Below are positions 17,558-27,250 of a DNA stretch of 64,000 nt, one piece after another. The stretch spans positions 62,001 through 126,000 of the forward strand of contig NZ_JAAATY010000002.1 in assembly GCF_013280595.1 (NCBI RefSeq), in the 5' to 3' direction. The position numbers were made by a program, and so were the translations under genes. Each line of letters opens with the position of its first letter. Position 1 is the first letter of the stretch. The notes beneath the pieces are model-generated. The model was not told the DNA's origin. It worked only from the letters and a program-made list of their open reading frames with translations, and ran no database searches. The stretch is from Kibdelosporangium persicum (lineage in GTDB: Bacteria > Actinomycetota > Actinomycetes > Mycobacteriales > Pseudonocardiaceae).

Positions 17558-17938
17558 TCACAGCCGCACGATCGGCAGCAGGCCGCCGATGTCGGCTCGG
17601 GTGCCGGACGCGGCGACCCGGGTGTTTTCGACGGCATCGGCCCACGTCAGCAGGCCGGTCGCGAGTTCGAGCCAGGTCCGCGGATCGGTCTCGATCACGT
17701 TCGGCGGCGTGCCGCGGGTGTGCCGGGGGCCCGGAACGCACTGGATCGCCGCGAACGGCGGGACCCGGACCTCGACGGTGTGCCCGGGGGCGATCTGTTC
17801 CAGGGTGCGGAGACTGGCCCGCACGGCCGTCGCGAGGACGGGCCGTGCGGGCTTCTCGTCTGTCTCGCCGGTGAGCCAGGGCATCACTTCGGCGACAGCC
17901 GAGCGCAGTTCGTGCGGGTCCACCGGTTTGCGGGGCAC
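17558..17938 (-). CDS. Sterol-carrier-family-like small conserved protein
   Basis: This 126-residue soluble protein carries VEVRVPPFAAIQC and TWLELATGLLTWADAV. Such segments are found in a small actinobacterial family annotated as sterol carrier family proteins and usually encoded just upstream of purF. The biochemical role is unproven. Its GTG start overlaps the TAG stop of the EspG gene by one base (TAGTG), so it is co-translated with the ESX cassette even though its conserved link is to purF. A gap of 127 bp to purF leaves room for a purF promoter. Confidence 0.7.
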   Translation of the reverse strand: MPRKPVDPHELRSAVAEVMPWLTGETDEKPARPVLATAVRASLRTLEQIAPGHTVEVRVPPFAAIQCVPGPRHTRGTPPNVIETDPRTWLELATGLLTWADAVENTRVAASGTRADIGGLLPIVRL

Positions 17939-18747
17939 TACCTGCTCTCAGCTTGCCGGACTATCTCGCCGAGCAGCAGCTCGACCTGGTGGGTCAGGCG
18001 CCGGTTGTCGGTCGGCGAGATCGTGGTCCAGGCGCTGCCGTCCGGCGAGGGCTTCTTGACCTGGACGTACCGGCCGTCCTCGGTGTCGAAGAAGGCGATC
18101 ACCCGCTCCGCGCGGTGCCGCTTGCCCCACTTGTCCCGCGCGGCCGCGCCGAAGTTCCCGGTCGCCACCACGTCCTTGATCATTTCCGCGAGCACCTTGA
18201 CGTCGTCCTCGCGGATACCGCGCTGACGCAACGCCTTCTCGAACCCTTCCTTCGTGCCGCCCGCGCGGTTCGCGGCCGTCTCGAAGTCGTCCGAGCGGAC
18301 GTTCACCGAGTGCCCGGGACCGGCGGGGACCGGGGAGAGCACCCCGGTCGCCACGCTCGGCAACGACTGCGCGGGCACGCTGTGCAGCGTCAGGAAGTCG
18401 TCCGCCAGGATCGCGAGCACCGCCTCCTCCTCGCGCGCGGCGGCGAGGAAACGGACACTCCGGCCGAGCCACGTCCGGCCGTCGACCTCACGGTCGGGCC
18501 GGGACAGGATGCCCAGGGCGCGCTCGATCCCCGGGTTCAGGTCGACCGGACGGCCCAGACCGCGCCGTTCCAGCTCGGTCCAGGCCTGGTCGACCAACTG
18601 CTTGCGCTCGGTCCACGTCGCGCCCGGTGAGGGCACCTTGACGGCCAGCGGCATGTCCTCGTAGCCGAGGTGCTCCCACAGGACGTCGAACTCGAGTGCC
18701 GACAGCGTGATCGGCCTGGATTGCACGGGTGCGCCCAGATCGATCAC
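17938..18747 (-). CDS. EspG-family ESX secretion-associated chaperone
   Basis: This is a 269-residue EspG-domain protein. The start (PITLSALEFDVLWEHLG) and the segments LAAAREEEAVLAILADDF and AERVIAFFDTEDGRYVQVKK are typical of this family. The last of these is near-identical in the second EspG of this window. EspG proteins bind the tip of PPE proteins in the cytoplasm and deliver them to the ESX secretion channel. The GTG start overlaps the stop of the PPE-like gene (GTGA), so client and chaperone are co-translated. This is cassette A. Confidence 0.88.
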   Translation of the reverse strand: MIDLGAPVQSRPITLSALEFDVLWEHLGYEDMPLAVKVPSPGATWTERKQLVDQAWTELERRGLGRPVDLNPGIERALGILSRPDREVDGRTWLGRSVRFLAAAREEEAVLAILADDFLTLHSVPAQSLPSVATGVLSPVPAGPGHSVNVRSDDFETAANRAGGTKEGFEKALRQRGIREDDVKVLAEMIKDVVATGNFGAAARDKWGKRHRAERVIAFFDTEDGRYVQVKKPSPDGSAWTTISPTDNRRLTHQVELLLGEIVRQAESR

Positions 18748-20102
18748 TGTTCCGGCTTCTCGCCGATCACGGACGGGGCGATCAGGCGCTCGTCACCGAA
18801 GATGTCGTCGGTCTCCATCAGGTAGTCCGGCGTCTCGTGCTCGGTGTCCTCTTCGCCGTCGACCGCACGCCCGCCAGGTGCCATCCCGCCCTGCGCACCA
18901 CGGCCACCAGGGCCCATGTTGCCCGCGGGGCCGCCGGGACGGGCCGCGCCTTCCTGCAGCATGGGGTTGCCGCCCATGCCGGGACGGCCCTGCCTGCCGT
19001 CGTCCATCATCGACGAGTTCTGGCCGAAGCCCGCGTTCGGGTTGCCGCCCAGGCCGCCCCGGCCGCCGCCCGAGTTCGGGCCGCCGGTGCCGGAACCACC
19101 GCCGGTACCGGGCAGACCGTGCCGGGGGCCGGAGTTCGAGTTCTGGCCACCGGGACCGGTGTTGTACGGACCCGTGCCCGGCGGGAAGGGGCCGGGGCCG
19201 GTCCACGGACCGTTCTGGCCGCCGACGTTCGGCGGGAGCGGCGGCGGGAACGGCGGCTTCTGACCGGGCGGCAGAACCGGGTTGTGGTTCTGCGGCGGGG
19301 TCGGGTAGCCCTGGATCGGCGTCGGGTAGTTGTTCGGGTTGGTCGTCTGCGGCGGCGTGAACGTCTGCGGCGACACGTTGGGACCAGGACCGGTGCCGGT
19401 CTGCGACCCGATCGGGGTGTGGTGCACCGAGCTGGTCGACGTCTGGTTGTGGTGCACGCCGGTGGAGTTGTACATGCCGCTGGTCTCGACCACGCTCTGG
19501 TTCATGCCGGGGGCAGGCGGCGGCGTCTCGACGACAAGCTTCGGCGGGTCCTCGAAGTGGCCGAGGGTGTCGGCGTTCCACTCGCTGCTGGACTCGTACT
19601 TCTCCATGGCTTGGACGGCCTGACGCGCCGCCTCGTCCTGCGCGCGCTCCTGCGCCTCGTGATCCGCGGACTGCGCCGCGACCGCGGCGGCCGGGCCGGC
19701 GTTGCCGATCATCGCGGCGCCGACGGCGCCCGCGATCTGCCAGCCGGACGGCGCGGGCGTGGTGACCTCCTTGGGCGGCGGCACCTCGGCGCGGGCGTCA
19801 CCCACGTAGTTGCCCTGCAGCTCGAAGGACGACTTCATCACGTTCGACCCGCTCTGGGCCTTGGCCGCCCATTCCTTGAGCGGGGTCATCCCGGCGAGTG
19901 CCTGGTCGGCGGACACACCCTGCCAGTGGACGTCGAGGTCCCCCAGCTTCTTGTGCAGGGTGGAGCTGATCTCGTTCAGGCCGTTGGACAGCGTTCCCCA
20001 GAAGTCCGCGGGAGCGTCGGACGCGTTCGCGCCAGGCCCCGCGTTGATCATTTTGTGGATGGCCGGGTGGTCCAGTCCCCGCCACCTGATGTCGCTGCTC
20101 AT
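18744..20102 (-). CDS. PPE-like ESX substrate with long Pro/Gly-rich tail (cassette A)
   Basis: This is a 452-residue protein. An N-terminal helical hairpin domain of about 190 residues contains the WXG turn W60-Q-G62 (HWQGVSADQALAG) and the PPE-like opening RWRGLDHPAIHKMI. A low-complexity linker follows, rich in Pro, Asn and Gly. The protein ends in an acidic block, PDYLMETDDIFGDERL then IAPSVIGE. That block recurs at the end of the PPE-like protein in cassette B. The start was placed at MSSDIRW, where an extended frame lacks a ribosome site. Export through an ESX system with the adjacent EspG as chaperone is inferred. Confidence 0.8.
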   Translation of the reverse strand: MSSDIRWRGLDHPAIHKMINAGPGANASDAPADFWGTLSNGLNEISSTLHKKLGDLDVHWQGVSADQALAGMTPLKEWAAKAQSGSNVMKSSFELQGNYVGDARAEVPPPKEVTTPAPSGWQIAGAVGAAMIGNAGPAAAVAAQSADHEAQERAQDEAARQAVQAMEKYESSSEWNADTLGHFEDPPKLVVETPPPAPGMNQSVVETSGMYNSTGVHHNQTSTSSVHHTPIGSQTGTGPGPNVSPQTFTPPQTTNPNNYPTPIQGYPTPPQNHNPVLPPGQKPPFPPPLPPNVGGQNGPWTGPGPFPPGTGPYNTGPGGQNSNSGPRHGLPGTGGGSGTGGPNSGGGRGGLGGNPNAGFGQNSSMMDDGRQGRPGMGGNPMLQEGAARPGGPAGNMGPGGRGAQGGMAPGGRAVDGEEDTEHETPDYLMETDDIFGDERLIAPSVIGEKPEQ

Positions 20103-20116
20103 CGTCACCAACCCCC

Positions 20117-20503
20117 TCAGACGTCCTGGAAGCCCTGGCCCTGCCACCGCTCGGAGTTGACTCCCTCGACCCGCACGTAGCGGTCGTGGGCCTCCTGCAG
20201 GGCGTCACCGGAGTTCTGCAGCTCGTTGGCGTACCTGGTCAGCGCCTCGATCGCCGCCGCGCGACCGGTCGTGCCGTCACCGACGTCGAACCGCGCCGCG
20301 GTGAGCCTGCTGACCGGGTCGCCGGCCCACGCGGGCGTCTGCATGCCCTGGAGTTGCGTGACCAATGCCCGGATCTTCTCGGCGGCCTCGTGGAAGGCGG
20401 CACGTGCACCCGGAATCGCCTGCGGGTTGACCCTCACGGTGTGTGACGATCCCGCTCCCGTGGGGCCCGGTGCCGACGACCCCCCACCATCAGCTATAGA
20501 CAC
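20117..20503 (-). CDS. Small WXG-type ESX protein (cassette A)
   Basis: This is a 128-residue, mainly helical protein. A disordered Ser/Gly-rich start is followed by a helix, a WXG turn (W59-A-G61 in TPAWAGDPVSRL), and a second helix with ALTRYANELQNSGDAL. This fits a WXG100-like helical hairpin, though it is longer than the usual 100 residues. The GTG start has GGGAG eight bases upstream. It lies 14 bp before the PPE-like gene and probably pairs with its product or is co-secreted. Confidence 0.7.
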   Translation of the reverse strand: MSIADGGGSSAPGPTGAGSSHTVRVNPQAIPGARAAFHEAAEKIRALVTQLQGMQTPAWAGDPVSRLTAARFDVGDGTTGRAAAIEALTRYANELQNSGDALQEAHDRYVRVEGVNSERWQGQGFQDV

Positions 20504-20626
20504 GGCGCGTCTCCCTGATCTGCCTGTGCGTTTGCGATGACTTTAGCTCTGATGTATCCGGCGTGGGAGTGGTTCCCACAACCTCACAACTTTGTGCAGT
20601 GAATATGTGACGTACCGGCGCACCGG

Positions 20627-21223
20627 TCATGACGCGACGAGGACCTTCATCGCCGCCGTGGCGGCCTTGGTGGCAGCCGCGCACACATCGCTCATGGCGG
20701 GCTTGCCATTCGGCACGGTGATCGTCCACTGAATGGAGAAGGTCTGCCCGTCGGCCACGTCGACGCCGACATAGCAGTCGTTCTGGTAGTTGCCTTCCAG
20801 CAACAACGCCGGGAATCCCTCGAGCGTGAGCGGCGTGGAAACCTGGTAGCTCAGCGCGTAGTCCGCCAAGCCGAGACTGAGAATCGGCAGCACCTGCAAA
20901 CTGGGCCCGCTGCCCGCGGTGGTCTGGATGCACGTGGCGGAACCGGGAAAAGCCACGGACTTCTCGGGAGTCAGCGGCTTCTCCGGAAGACCGACCTCCG
21001 GCCGGATCTTTTCCATGATCCGGCACGGATCAAAAGCCTTCAGATCGATTGTCCGAGGTCGCGTGGACTGAGTCGTCGTCTTCGTCGTCGTCGGGGCCGG
21101 TTGCGGTGTACTCGCCGTCGTGGTCCCGGTCCCGGCCTGCGCTGTCGGCGATCCCTGTTCGCTGCTGGAACACGCGCTCAGAGCGAGCAAGACCGCCAGA
21201 ATCCCCACCCGAAAGCTCCCCAT
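20627..21223 (-). CDS. DUF3558-family lipoprotein (cassette A)
   Basis: This is a 198-residue protein with a lipoprotein signal (MGSFRVGILAVLLALSAC) whose lipobox cysteine is residue 18. A Thr/Pro-rich linker follows, then a DUF3558 domain (LKAFDPCRIMEKIRPEVGLP, and LEGNYQNDCYVGVDVADGQ). DUF3558 lipoproteins sit on the outer face of the membrane and are often encoded with ESX genes in Pseudonocardiales; their function is unknown. It leads the cassette but is 123 bp from the next gene. A GTG three codons upstream is an alternative start. Confidence 0.82.
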   Translation of the reverse strand: MGSFRVGILAVLLALSACSSSEQGSPTAQAGTGTTTASTPQPAPTTTKTTTQSTRPRTIDLKAFDPCRIMEKIRPEVGLPEKPLTPEKSVAFPGSATCIQTTAGSGPSLQVLPILSLGLADYALSYQVSTPLTLEGFPALLLEGNYQNDCYVGVDVADGQTFSIQWTITVPNGKPAMSDVCAAATKAATAAMKVLVAS

Positions 21224-21272
21224 GGGCAGCACGGTACCGAACCCCGCCCCGGGGCCTGATCGCCACGGTGCC

Positions 21273-21278
21273 TACGAT
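21273..21278 (+). promoter_or_regulatory. Candidate -10 box for a leaderless transcript
   Basis: TACGAT is followed by seven bases and the ATG at 21286, with no ribosome site between them. Confidence 0.4.
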
Positions 21279-21285
21279 TCGCGGC

Positions 21286-21825
21286 ATGGCGCCGGACATC
21301 ACGCCCGAGATGCGAGCGAGCGCGAAGAGTAACCCGAACACGTGGTTGTACGTGATCGATCCACTGTTCGAATCGCAAGCGGACGTCCCCCCGTGGGGCG
21401 TGGTCGGCGCGTACCCGGTGGACGCCCACGGCGAGATCGAGGACGACTTCCAGCCCAACGACCGCTACCGGCCCTCGCCCCAGGCACTGCGGATGCCCCG
21501 GCCGGAGAACCCGGTCGACGAACTGCTGCAACTGATCCGGACCGGCCACCGTGAGGCGTCCGCGCTTCCGCCGCTGCTGCGCGACGCCACGCTGCTGTTG
21601 TACGCACGCTCCGCGGAGGAGTACGACGTCATCGGGTTCCCCGACGGCGAGGGCCGGGTGTTCGTACCCGTGTGCACGGCTGCGGCGCACGTTCCGGCGG
21701 CGTGGCCGGGTTGGCGCGTGACCACCGGCAAGGACATCGCACCACTGCTGAACGGCTTCCCGCTGCTGGTCAACCCGACCGGCCCGATCAGCGCGATCGT
21801 TCCGGCCGAGCACCTCACGGCCTGA
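21286..21825 (+). CDS. Type VII secretion-associated (SseB-like) protein
   Basis: This 179-residue soluble protein has a first block SNPNTWLYVIDPLFESQADV and a C-terminal half resembling SseB-type domains. That half includes DGEGRVFVPVCTAAAHVP, where FPDGEGRVFVPVCT matches the strand pattern, and GKDIAPLLNGFPLLVNPTG. Proteins of this type are annotated as type VII secretion-associated in actinomycetes. It is divergent from the DUF3558 lipoprotein of cassette A, which supports the link. The function is not established. Confidence 0.65.
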   Translation: MAPDITPEMRASAKSNPNTWLYVIDPLFESQADVPPWGVVGAYPVDAHGEIEDDFQPNDRYRPSPQALRMPRPENPVDELLQLIRTGHREASALPPLLRDATLLLYARSAEEYDVIGFPDGEGRVFVPVCTAAAHVPAAWPGWRVTTGKDIAPLLNGFPLLVNPTGPISAIVPAEHLTA

Positions 21826-22136
21826 CTGCCACGGGCGCTCTGGGGAGATGGGCCGGAGGCGAGTAAGCCCTTGCCCCGCAAGCCATCCCGCACGCCCCAC
21901 CCATACCGGGCTTTGCTCCAAGACATGCCCGCCCCCAGACAAGCCCCCACCCTGTCCCGGGGGGCGACCCCGGACCCAGTCTACCGGCGATAAGGCCTGG
22001 CCAAAGGGGTTACCGGGCGGTTGTGGACAACTCGCGGCACGAACGGAGCCTGTGACCGAGGATCACTTGATCGGGTGAAATCGAGCGCCCATGCAGAGGC
22101 GGCGCCCGCAGTTCACCTGGTTGGAGTAACCACTGG
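21826..22136. other. 311-bp stretch without a recognised gene
   Basis: This lies between two convergent genes. It is C-rich on the plus strand and holds a GC hairpin, CCGGGG-GGCGA-CCCCGG, at 21957-21973 with no T run, which may contribute to termination. A short inverted repeat GATCA-CT-TGATC occurs near 22060. I see no tRNA, SRP RNA or RNase P RNA signature and no convincing open reading frame. Confidence 0.5.
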
Positions 22137-24281
22137 TCAGGACTCGGTTCTCGCCGCGGTCAGCCAGCGTTCGATCTCCTCTGGCGGCCCGGACTTCGCG
22201 TAGAGCCAGCCCTGGGCGCAGTCGGCACCGATCCGGCGGAGCCGGTCGGCCTGCTCGGTCGTCTCCACGCCCTCGGCCGTCACGGTCAGGCCGAGCAGGT
22301 GCGCCAGTGACACCAGGGTCCGGACGATCTGGGTGTCGACGAGGCTGGCGTTGCCGGGGTCGCGCAGGCCTTCGAGGAAGGAGCCGGCGATCTTGAGCGT
22401 GCGGACGGGCAGTACCCGCAGGTAGGCCAGGTTCGAGTACCCCGTGCCGAAGTCGTCGATCGCGATCGTCAGGCCGAGGTCGACCAGGGTGCGGAGCATC
22501 TCCAGCGGTTCGCCGGTCGCGCCCATGATCGCGCTCTCAGTCAACTCCAGCTGGACGCGGTGCGCCGGAAGGCCCGTCTCCGCAAGGATATTGCGGATGT
22601 CGTCGACCAGCCCGGGGTCGCGGCATTGGCGCACGGCCAGGTTGACGCTCACGTACGGCGCGTCGTCGCCGAAGCGATCCCACCACTGCTTCGCCTGGAC
22701 GCACGCGGTACGCAGGACCCACCGTCCCAAGGGGACGATCAGACCGGTTTCCTCCGCCAGGCCGATGAAGCGGTCCGGTCCCAGTGGACCGAACTCCGGG
22801 TGCCGCCAGCGCACCAACGCTTCGACGCCGTGCAGCTCGCCGTCCGGCAGCCGGACTATCGGCTGATAGTCCACATAGAACTCTTCGCGTTCCAGCGCGG
22901 CGGGCATCCGGGCCGACAACGTGAACCTGGCGACCTCATGGGCGTTGCGCTCCGGGTCGAAGCAGGCGTACTGGTCCTTGCCGTCGGACTTCGCCCAGTA
23001 CAGCGTGACATCCGCGTCGCGCATGGTGTCCGCGGGCGTTGTGCCTTCGCACGGCCGTTCCACGATGCCGATGCTGGCCGACACGGTCAGGTCGTGACCG
23101 CCGATCCGGACCGGTTCCCGCAGTGCCCCCAGGATCTTCTCCGCCAGCACGGTGAGTTCTTTGATCGACTCGCAGTCCTGGACCAGCACCACGAACTCGT
23201 CGCCGCCCATCCGCGCGACCATCCGGTCCGGGCCGTCCACCAGCATGCCGAGCCGGGCGCCGACCGCGACCAGCAACTGGTCGCCGACGTCGTGGCCGAG
23301 GCTGTCGTTGATCACCTTGAAGCCGTCGACGTCCAGGTAGCAGAGGCCGACGCGGCTGTCCCCGCCCGCCGCGAAGACTTCGTTGAGCCGCTCCTGGAAC
23401 AGCGCCCGGTTGGGCAGACCGGTCAACGGGTCGTGCGTCGCCTCGTGCCGCAATCTGCGCTGCAGGGTGTGCCGCTCGGTGACGTCCTCGACCATCCCGA
23501 CGAGGTACTGCGGGCGTCCGCTTTCGTCGCGGACCACCGAGACTTTCACGTTGGCCCGCAGGGTGACGCCGTCGCGGCGCCGGAACCGGCGCTCCACCTG
23601 GTAGTTGTCGCGCTTGCCCGCGAGCGCCTCGTCGTACTCCTTGCGGAGCTCGACCGGCATGTCCTTCTCGAAGAACTCCTCGATGTTCATCGAGCGCAAC
23701 TCGGTCAGCGGCATGCCGAGCAGCTCGGACATCGCCCGGTTGGCGTCGATGACGTTGCCGCGCATGTCGCAGATGCCGATGCCGACCGCGGCTTCGTGGA
23801 ACACCGCCTGGAACCGCGCCTCGCTGGCCCGCAACGCCGCGTGCGCGCCGCGGCGGGCGTCCATCACCGCGGACCGGACGGATTCCGACTGCTGATCATC
23901 GAGCTGGCGTTCGATGGTCGCTTCGTTGAACCCGGTGACGAGCGAGGCCAAAATGCCCGGCATTCGCTGAATCACCCGTTCGGCCGAGCCCGCCAGCGCC
24001 GGAAGTCCCTCGCCGATCACCCGAATGGACGCAGCCAGCGACTCCGTCTCCGCGAACCGCATCCGCACCAGTTCGACGCCGATCCACTCGACGCTCTCCC
24101 GCGAGTACGTGTCCGAGGCAGCGGCGTCGACGAGCACTTTGGCGAACTCGGTCAGCCGCTCGACGATTTCTTCCGTCCGCAGCGCGACATAACTGGTGTT
24201 CCGGACGGCCGCGGCCCAGCGCCGGGCGAACAGTTCACACCCGCCTGACCCCTCGGCCGCGGGCCAGCTCGGGCTCTCCAC
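22137..24281 (-). CDS. PAS-GGDEF-EAL protein, cyclic di-GMP synthase/phosphodiesterase
   Basis: This is a 714-residue protein. The N-terminal ~150 residues are helical without clear membrane segments. A PAS domain follows (ARFQAVFHEAAVGIGICDMRG, then VERRFRRRDG), then a GGDEF domain with intact RMGGDEFVVL. The EAL domain has an intact GVEALVRWRHPEFGPLG and the later LELTESAIM and IDDFGTGYSNLAYLR motifs. Both enzyme activities could be present. In actinomycetes c-di-GMP controls development through BldD. The GTG at 24281 was chosen because GAAGGG lies about nine bases upstream; another GTG three codons earlier is possible. It stands alone. Confidence 0.93.
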   Translation of the reverse strand: MESPSWPAAEGSGGCELFARRWAAAVRNTSYVALRTEEIVERLTEFAKVLVDAAASDTYSRESVEWIGVELVRMRFAETESLAASIRVIGEGLPALAGSAERVIQRMPGILASLVTGFNEATIERQLDDQQSESVRSAVMDARRGAHAALRASEARFQAVFHEAAVGIGICDMRGNVIDANRAMSELLGMPLTELRSMNIEEFFEKDMPVELRKEYDEALAGKRDNYQVERRFRRRDGVTLRANVKVSVVRDESGRPQYLVGMVEDVTERHTLQRRLRHEATHDPLTGLPNRALFQERLNEVFAAGGDSRVGLCYLDVDGFKVINDSLGHDVGDQLLVAVGARLGMLVDGPDRMVARMGGDEFVVLVQDCESIKELTVLAEKILGALREPVRIGGHDLTVSASIGIVERPCEGTTPADTMRDADVTLYWAKSDGKDQYACFDPERNAHEVARFTLSARMPAALEREEFYVDYQPIVRLPDGELHGVEALVRWRHPEFGPLGPDRFIGLAEETGLIVPLGRWVLRTACVQAKQWWDRFGDDAPYVSVNLAVRQCRDPGLVDDIRNILAETGLPAHRVQLELTESAIMGATGEPLEMLRTLVDLGLTIAIDDFGTGYSNLAYLRVLPVRTLKIAGSFLEGLRDPGNASLVDTQIVRTLVSLAHLLGLTVTAEGVETTEQADRLRRIGADCAQGWLYAKSGPPEEIERWLTAARTES

Positions 24282-24436
24282 CGTCCACACCCTTCGGCAC
24301 TCGCGCGTTCGATCCAACTGGCCGGCCGAGCGCAACCTTACCGGCTCTGAACAGGAACGTACTCAGGCCCGCAACTGTCAAGTCGGTGAACCCCAGTGAT
24401 TCTTTCACACCAAAGCGTGACAAGTGGGTAGTTATG

Positions 24437-24475
24437 GGCTCACAATCCTGACCAGGCGGCTACTTTCAGTGAGCC
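24437..24475 (+). other. Hairpin in the leader of the lysozyme gene
   Basis: GGCTCAC and GTGAGCC form a perfect 7-bp stem around a 25-base loop, about 30 bp before the lysozyme start. It could be a leader structure or an operator. The conserved blocks of the c-di-AMP (ydaO) riboswitch, which often precedes cell-wall hydrolases, were not recognised. Confidence 0.3.
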
Positions 24476-24503
24476 GTCTGCGAGGGCAAGAAAGGGCATC
24501 CCC

Positions 24504-25343
24504 ATGAAGATCCCTGCAATCCCAAGGGGCCGCCGCCTGCTGACCGCAGTCGTGTCCGCCTCCCTGCTCCTGCTCGGCGCCTTACCTGCCGGCGCCCGGC
24601 CCGACCACATCGACCACATCGACCAGATCGACCGCTACGTCGCCGAGAACGACCATCCGATGGGTTCGCAGATCGCCAAGCACGAGGGCGGCGAGCCGAT
24701 GGTGCTGGTGCCGCAGGACGTCGGCGCCCAGGCCGTCGTGTACGGCATCGACGTCAGCGGCTGGCAAGGCAATGTGGACTGGGCCTACTGGTGGGGCCAG
24801 GGCAAGCGGTTCGCCTACGTCAAGGCGACGGAGAACACCAACTACCGCAATCCGTACTTCGCCCAGCAGTACAACGGTTCCTACAACATCGGCATGATCC
24901 GCGGCGCGTACCACTTCGCCACCCCGAACACCTCGAGCGGTACGGCACAGGCGGACTACTTCATCAACAACGGCGGCGGCTGGTCGCGAGACGGCAAGAC
25001 GCTGCCCGGTGCGCTCGACATGGAGTACAACCCTTACGGCGCAACGTGTTACGGGCTGTCCAAAGCGGGCATGACCGCGTGGATCAAGGCGTTCAGCGAC
25101 CGCTATCACGCCAGGACCGGCCGCTGGCCGGTGATCTACACGAGCACCAGCTGGTGGTCGCAGTGCGTCGACGGTGACTTCTCGTCGACCAACCCGCTCT
25201 GGGTGGCCAGGTACGCGTCCTCGCCCGGCACGCTGCCGTATGCGTGGGGCTTCTACACGATCTGGCAGTACTCATCCAGCCCCATCGACCAGAACCAGTT
25301 CAACGGCGCGTACGACCGCTTGCAGGCGTTGGCAAACGGCTAG
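24504..25343 (+). CDS. Secreted GH25 lysozyme (N-acetylmuramidase)
   Basis: This is a 279-residue protein. A Sec signal peptide (RRLLTAVVSASLLLLGALPA) precedes a short charged segment with the repeat DHIDHIDQID. The GH25 barrel starts at about residue 80 with YGIDVSGWQGNVDW. It contains the catalytic Asp-x-Glu region in ALDMEYNPYG and ends in WQYSSSPIDQNQFNG. It would cleave the glycan strands of peptidoglycan outside the cell, in remodelling or bacterial antagonism. The ribosome site is AAGAAAGGGC. The stop overlaps that of the convergent LysR gene in a shared CTAG. Confidence 0.95.
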   Translation: MKIPAIPRGRRLLTAVVSASLLLLGALPAGARPDHIDHIDQIDRYVAENDHPMGSQIAKHEGGEPMVLVPQDVGAQAVVYGIDVSGWQGNVDWAYWWGQGKRFAYVKATENTNYRNPYFAQQYNGSYNIGMIRGAYHFATPNTSSGTAQADYFINNGGGWSRDGKTLPGALDMEYNPYGATCYGLSKAGMTAWIKAFSDRYHARTGRWPVIYTSTSWWSQCVDGDFSSTNPLWVARYASSPGTLPYAWGFYTIWQYSSSPIDQNQFNGAYDRLQALANG

Positions 25344-26209
25344 TAGCGACCATTCCGAGCCGCGGCGACTGTGTCCAGCAACGCGGTCGCCGCGGCACTG
25401 GCCGCTTCGGACGTGACCACGACGGTCTCCCACGCGGGCACCGGGTCGGCCAGCCCGATGAACTGGACCTGGTCGGTCTTGACCGAGAACGACTGGGGCA
25501 CCAGCGCGACGCCCAGCCCGAAGGCCACCAGGTCGAGCAGCGAATGCACGTCGTTGACCTCGAACGCGATCCGCCGTTCGCCGAGCACCGAGTCGACCAG
25601 ATCGCGCGAACCCCAGTCCTGTTGGAAATCCACGAACGGTTCGCCGGCCAGGTCGGTCAGCGGCACTTCGGCCCGGCCGGCCAACGGATGGCGCAAACCG
25701 CACGCCAGCACGAGCGGTTCGCTCGCCAACGGGCGGATTCGCACGTCGTCCATCTGGCGTAACGGCCTGGCGACGAACGCGATGTCCAGCCGGCCTGAGC
25801 GGATCTGCTCGATCAGGTGGACCGACCCGCCTTGCCGCAGCTGGATCTCCACGCCTGGGTGCTCGGCGTGGAAGTGTGCGAGCAGCTGGTGCACGTTCAC
25901 CGCGTGCACGCATTGCAGAGACCCGACCGCCAGGCGTCCCCGGAGCAGCCCCTGCACCGCCGCGACGGCGTCACGAGCCGCGTCCGTCGCGCTCAACGCG
26001 CGGCGTGCCTCGACGAGCAGCGCACGACCCGCGGGCGTAAGTTCGACCTGCCGGGTACTTCTGATGAACAGTGACGCTCCCAGTTCGCGCTCCAGCGAGC
26101 GGATCGCCGAGGACAGCCCGGACTGCGCCACGTGCAGCCGCTTGGCCGCGCGGGTGAAGTGGCATTCGTCGGCGACGGCGACGAAGTACTCGAGTTGCCG
26201 GAGCTCCAC
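25340..26209 (-). CDS. LysR-family transcriptional regulator
   Basis: This 289-residue protein has an N-terminal winged helix-turn-helix (MELRQLEYFVAVADECHFT, then KRLHVAQSGLSSAIRSLE) and a substrate-binding effector domain from about residue 90. It is divergent from the aldo/keto reductase gene across 125 bp, the usual arrangement for a LysR activator and its target. Two ACAGT...TGA direct repeats 16 bp apart at 26222-26242 could be part of the binding site. The effector is unknown. Confidence 0.93.
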   Translation of the reverse strand: MELRQLEYFVAVADECHFTRAAKRLHVAQSGLSSAIRSLERELGASLFIRSTRQVELTPAGRALLVEARRALSATDAARDAVAAVQGLLRGRLAVGSLQCVHAVNVHQLLAHFHAEHPGVEIQLRQGGSVHLIEQIRSGRLDIAFVARPLRQMDDVRIRPLASEPLVLACGLRHPLAGRAEVPLTDLAGEPFVDFQQDWGSRDLVDSVLGERRIAFEVNDVHSLLDLVAFGLGVALVPQSFSVKTDQVQFIGLADPVPAWETVVVTSEAASAAATALLDTVAAARNGRY

Positions 26210-26334
26210 GACTGATCACCCACAGTATTGATCGCTGACAGTGCTGAATGGCATCACGTTTCCCTGTTGGACAGATTAATCGACCCGGCGCAGGCTGGAA
26301 GCACAGACGCGAAGAGCAGAAAGAGGGAACACCC

Positions 26335-27195
<861 letters not shown>

Positions 27196-27250
27196 CAGAC
27201 TGCTGCATCCGGCCCTACCGGCGGGGCCGGATGCGCTCCAAAATGTGCGG

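Noticed and set aside
17431-17637. N-terminal extension of PurF
   Set aside because: The extension has no family similarity; the GTG at 17430 has a ribosome site and leaves a plausible 20-residue propeptide before the catalytic cysteine.
21826-22136. Structured RNA gene (SRP, tmRNA or RNase P)
   Set aside because: None of their conserved core sequences was recognised; only one GC hairpin is present.
24282-24503. c-di-AMP (ydaO) riboswitch before the GH25 lysozyme
   Set aside because: Only a simple hairpin with a 25-base loop was found; the conserved riboswitch blocks were not recognised.
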